Source: Torymus aiolomorphi (Eukaryota > Arthropoda > Insecta > Hymenoptera > Torymidae). Taken from it: DNA of 64,000 bases. The stretch covers positions 260,373,575 to 260,437,574 of the forward strand of contig CM070873.1 of the NCBI GenBank assembly GCA_036365515.1, read 5' to 3'. Both the position numbers and the translations under genes were made by a program. Positions 62,014 through 64,000 of the stretch are shown here, one piece after another. Numbering within the stretch: the stretch's first letter is position 1; every line of letters starts with the position of its first letter. A model generated the notes under the pieces. It searched no databases. It saw nothing but the letters and a program-made list of their open reading frames with translations, and was not told the origin of the DNA.

Positions 62014-64000
62014 TAGCTTTGGTGTAATAAAAAACGGTTGTCGTGCACATTTAAATAGTAAATGACGCTCTCTTATCATCGCATTAACAAAATCAATAAG
62101 AAACAAATTTTTAATGACAAAATTAACTTCAATTACTAAATTTTATTTAAAAAAAACATTACATTATTTAAAAATGTAGTATTATTAAAATAACAATTAA
62201 ATAGAATCTAATAAGATATAAAGACTAATTATTATAGAAAAAGATAATATTGAAAGAGTTCAAAAAACAGTACAACTAAATAACGGTCAAGGCATTTTAA
62301 CGTACGAACATTTTCATAGAGGCGATTCATAAGTCAATACCGAATATAAATAATAATTTTTTGTGGGAAAAAAACATTTCACTATACAGGTTTTATTTTT
62401 ATTGAATGCAGTTTTTATTAATCAACGATTTTTGTAACAATGTGTATATGAAATCTACAGACTTAGCTTACAAATTAATAAATACATTCATTTACGTTTG
62501 AACTCTACAATCTTTTTAGATATCATTAGTGGTCCTTTTTACGTATTTAAAATTGATATTCATTTACTACATTTTATATTTGACAATAACATTCTAAAAC
62601 AAAATAAGCGATTATCGTTTTTATTATACCAAAAATACTGTTTATCATTTACTTGTTTTAAATATACCGTTTTAATCAAAATATTTTTGTATCATTGGGT
62701 TATAAAATATGCTTAAAACAACATTGAATAAAAACGTAAATACAATAGGCAAAATGAATTTCAATTTAAGAGCTGATTTGCGTTGTTCAATTTATCTGTA
62801 TATAACGAAGTATTTTATAAACGATGTTTTTGACACATTAGCATTATGAAGCCGCATATAAGCTTACATAAACAATATAAGCTTATCTTCTTTTAAAAAG
62901 TACGAAAATTCGAAAGATTTCAACATATCGCTGCAATTGATTAATAGTGTTTTGTAGAGTTCCATATTAATATTAATTGACCTTTGTACATTCACGAAGA
63001 CTTGAATAAAGTTGTATTCGGAAGAAATCACAATTAAAGAAGAATCCAACGAAGTACATTTTTCTACTTCTAAAAAAAACTAGAAAAATGCATTCACTAA
63101 GAATAATAGTAATTCGACGAACCTATTATGCAATTCGAAATACATAAAATCTATCGTATCCATAAACCACTCTAATACTTGTTTTCTATTTCTATTTTTC
63201 GAAGAAAAAAAAATGAAAGAATTCGACTGCCTCATCCACGCACAAAAAAATCAGCTATATCGTACGTGCATTCCGCGCTCGGAACCTATATACCCATATA
63301 TTCGAGCAACGAAGTTTCTACGCTACGGCTCTTCAATCAAGACCGAACAATGTTGCGATACACCTCTTTTTTTTCTCCTACCAGAAAAAAGTATGGCCGA
63401 AATTTTTCACATTTTTTGTACAAACCAGACGCAAATACCTCCGGCGCCTGCTCTGCACGTGTGTTTGTCTGTGGCGAACTTTTGTATACGCAGATAAGGA
63501 CGGACGACGATGGAATGTAACATGCATTTTTTTTCTTTCCCTCGAAGAATAACTGCGAATATTGTGTACAAGATTCATCTGTGAATTCCAGACAATATTT
63601 AAAAATACTCTGTTAAATAGGCACTGAGTGAGTATAGGCGAATAACGTAGTGAACTTTTGATTATTTTGCCGATAATTGAATTTGATTAAAAAAAATATA
63701 AAATGGCAATGTCGCTATAGTCTCGATAGGTAACATTTTTAGATATGAGCTCGTTCAGTATCACACCTGCCAAACGGTTATAATACATTTTCTAAAAAAA
63801 TGTTAATATCCGTCCCGCTTTCGACGCAATTTTTGAGTTTTTAAATAAAAATACGCAGGTATTCGTAAGAATAAATAATTACATCAAAATAAATTTCCGA
63901 ATTAAAATCAAGTTAAAATTATTATGCGATTCGTCAACTTGACATTGCAAATTACTTTCTTTCATTTTCACATATATACAAAATAATGATTAAATACAAG
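62014..64000. other. AT-rich stretch without a gene
   Basis: Strongly AT-rich except for a CpG-containing part at about 63220-63500. Short frames exist but have no domain, start context or splice support. Nothing else recognisable. Confidence 0.5.

Overview
The window looks like nuclear DNA of an insect, most likely a hymenopteran (a chalcidoid-type parasitoid wasp would fit). The grounds are one intact F-box/leucine-rich-repeat gene of the FBXL14/Partner of paired family, very dense GA/CT, GT/CA and TATA-CGTA microsatellites, abundant CpG, and a Penelope-like retroelement plus several small terminal-inverted-repeat elements. The taxon is inferred from composition and family content, not proven.

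Layout. 1-2019 is AT-rich with nothing recognisable. 2020-3926 is a CpG- and GA-rich upstream/5' leader block. 3927-5864 is the only confident host protein gene, a single-exon 645-residue FBXL14/Ppa homologue, on the + strand. Its 3' region runs to overlapping AATAAA signals at 6953-6962 and holds a probable 69-nt intron beyond the stop codon. 6963-28913 has no supportable protein gene; it holds a truncated tRNA-like hairpin (9034-9083), a pair of ~190-bp direct repeats (9861-10688) and many microsatellites. 28914-32122 is a nested composite: a Penelope-like element (29078-32019, minus strand; reverse transcriptase plus GIY-YIG endonuclease, one frameshift, a hammerhead-ribozyme-like motif, 82-bp identical terminal repeats, 12-bp target duplication) sits inside the right arm of an older palindrome whose two arms are divergent tRNA-like units with oligo-T ends. 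32144-32420 is a further repeat-like block.

The right half (32.4-64 kb) has no confident protein gene. It holds three small non-autonomous DNA elements with clear boundaries: 33129-33581 (8-bp duplication), 58023-58268 (TA duplication) and 61760-62011 (TA duplication). A strong branchpoint/polypyrimidine/AG signal at 33990-34023 opens a 5.4-kb CpG- and microsatellite-rich block ending near an AATAAA at 39408, which could be a terminal exon of an unidentified transcript. Several strong splice-donor-like sites (11694, 42494, 43070, 54799) remain unassigned.

The FBXL14 gene would act in an SCF ubiquitin ligase; nothing else here shares a pathway with it. The most interesting material is the nested, structured-RNA-rich mobile element complex at 28.9-32.1 kb.
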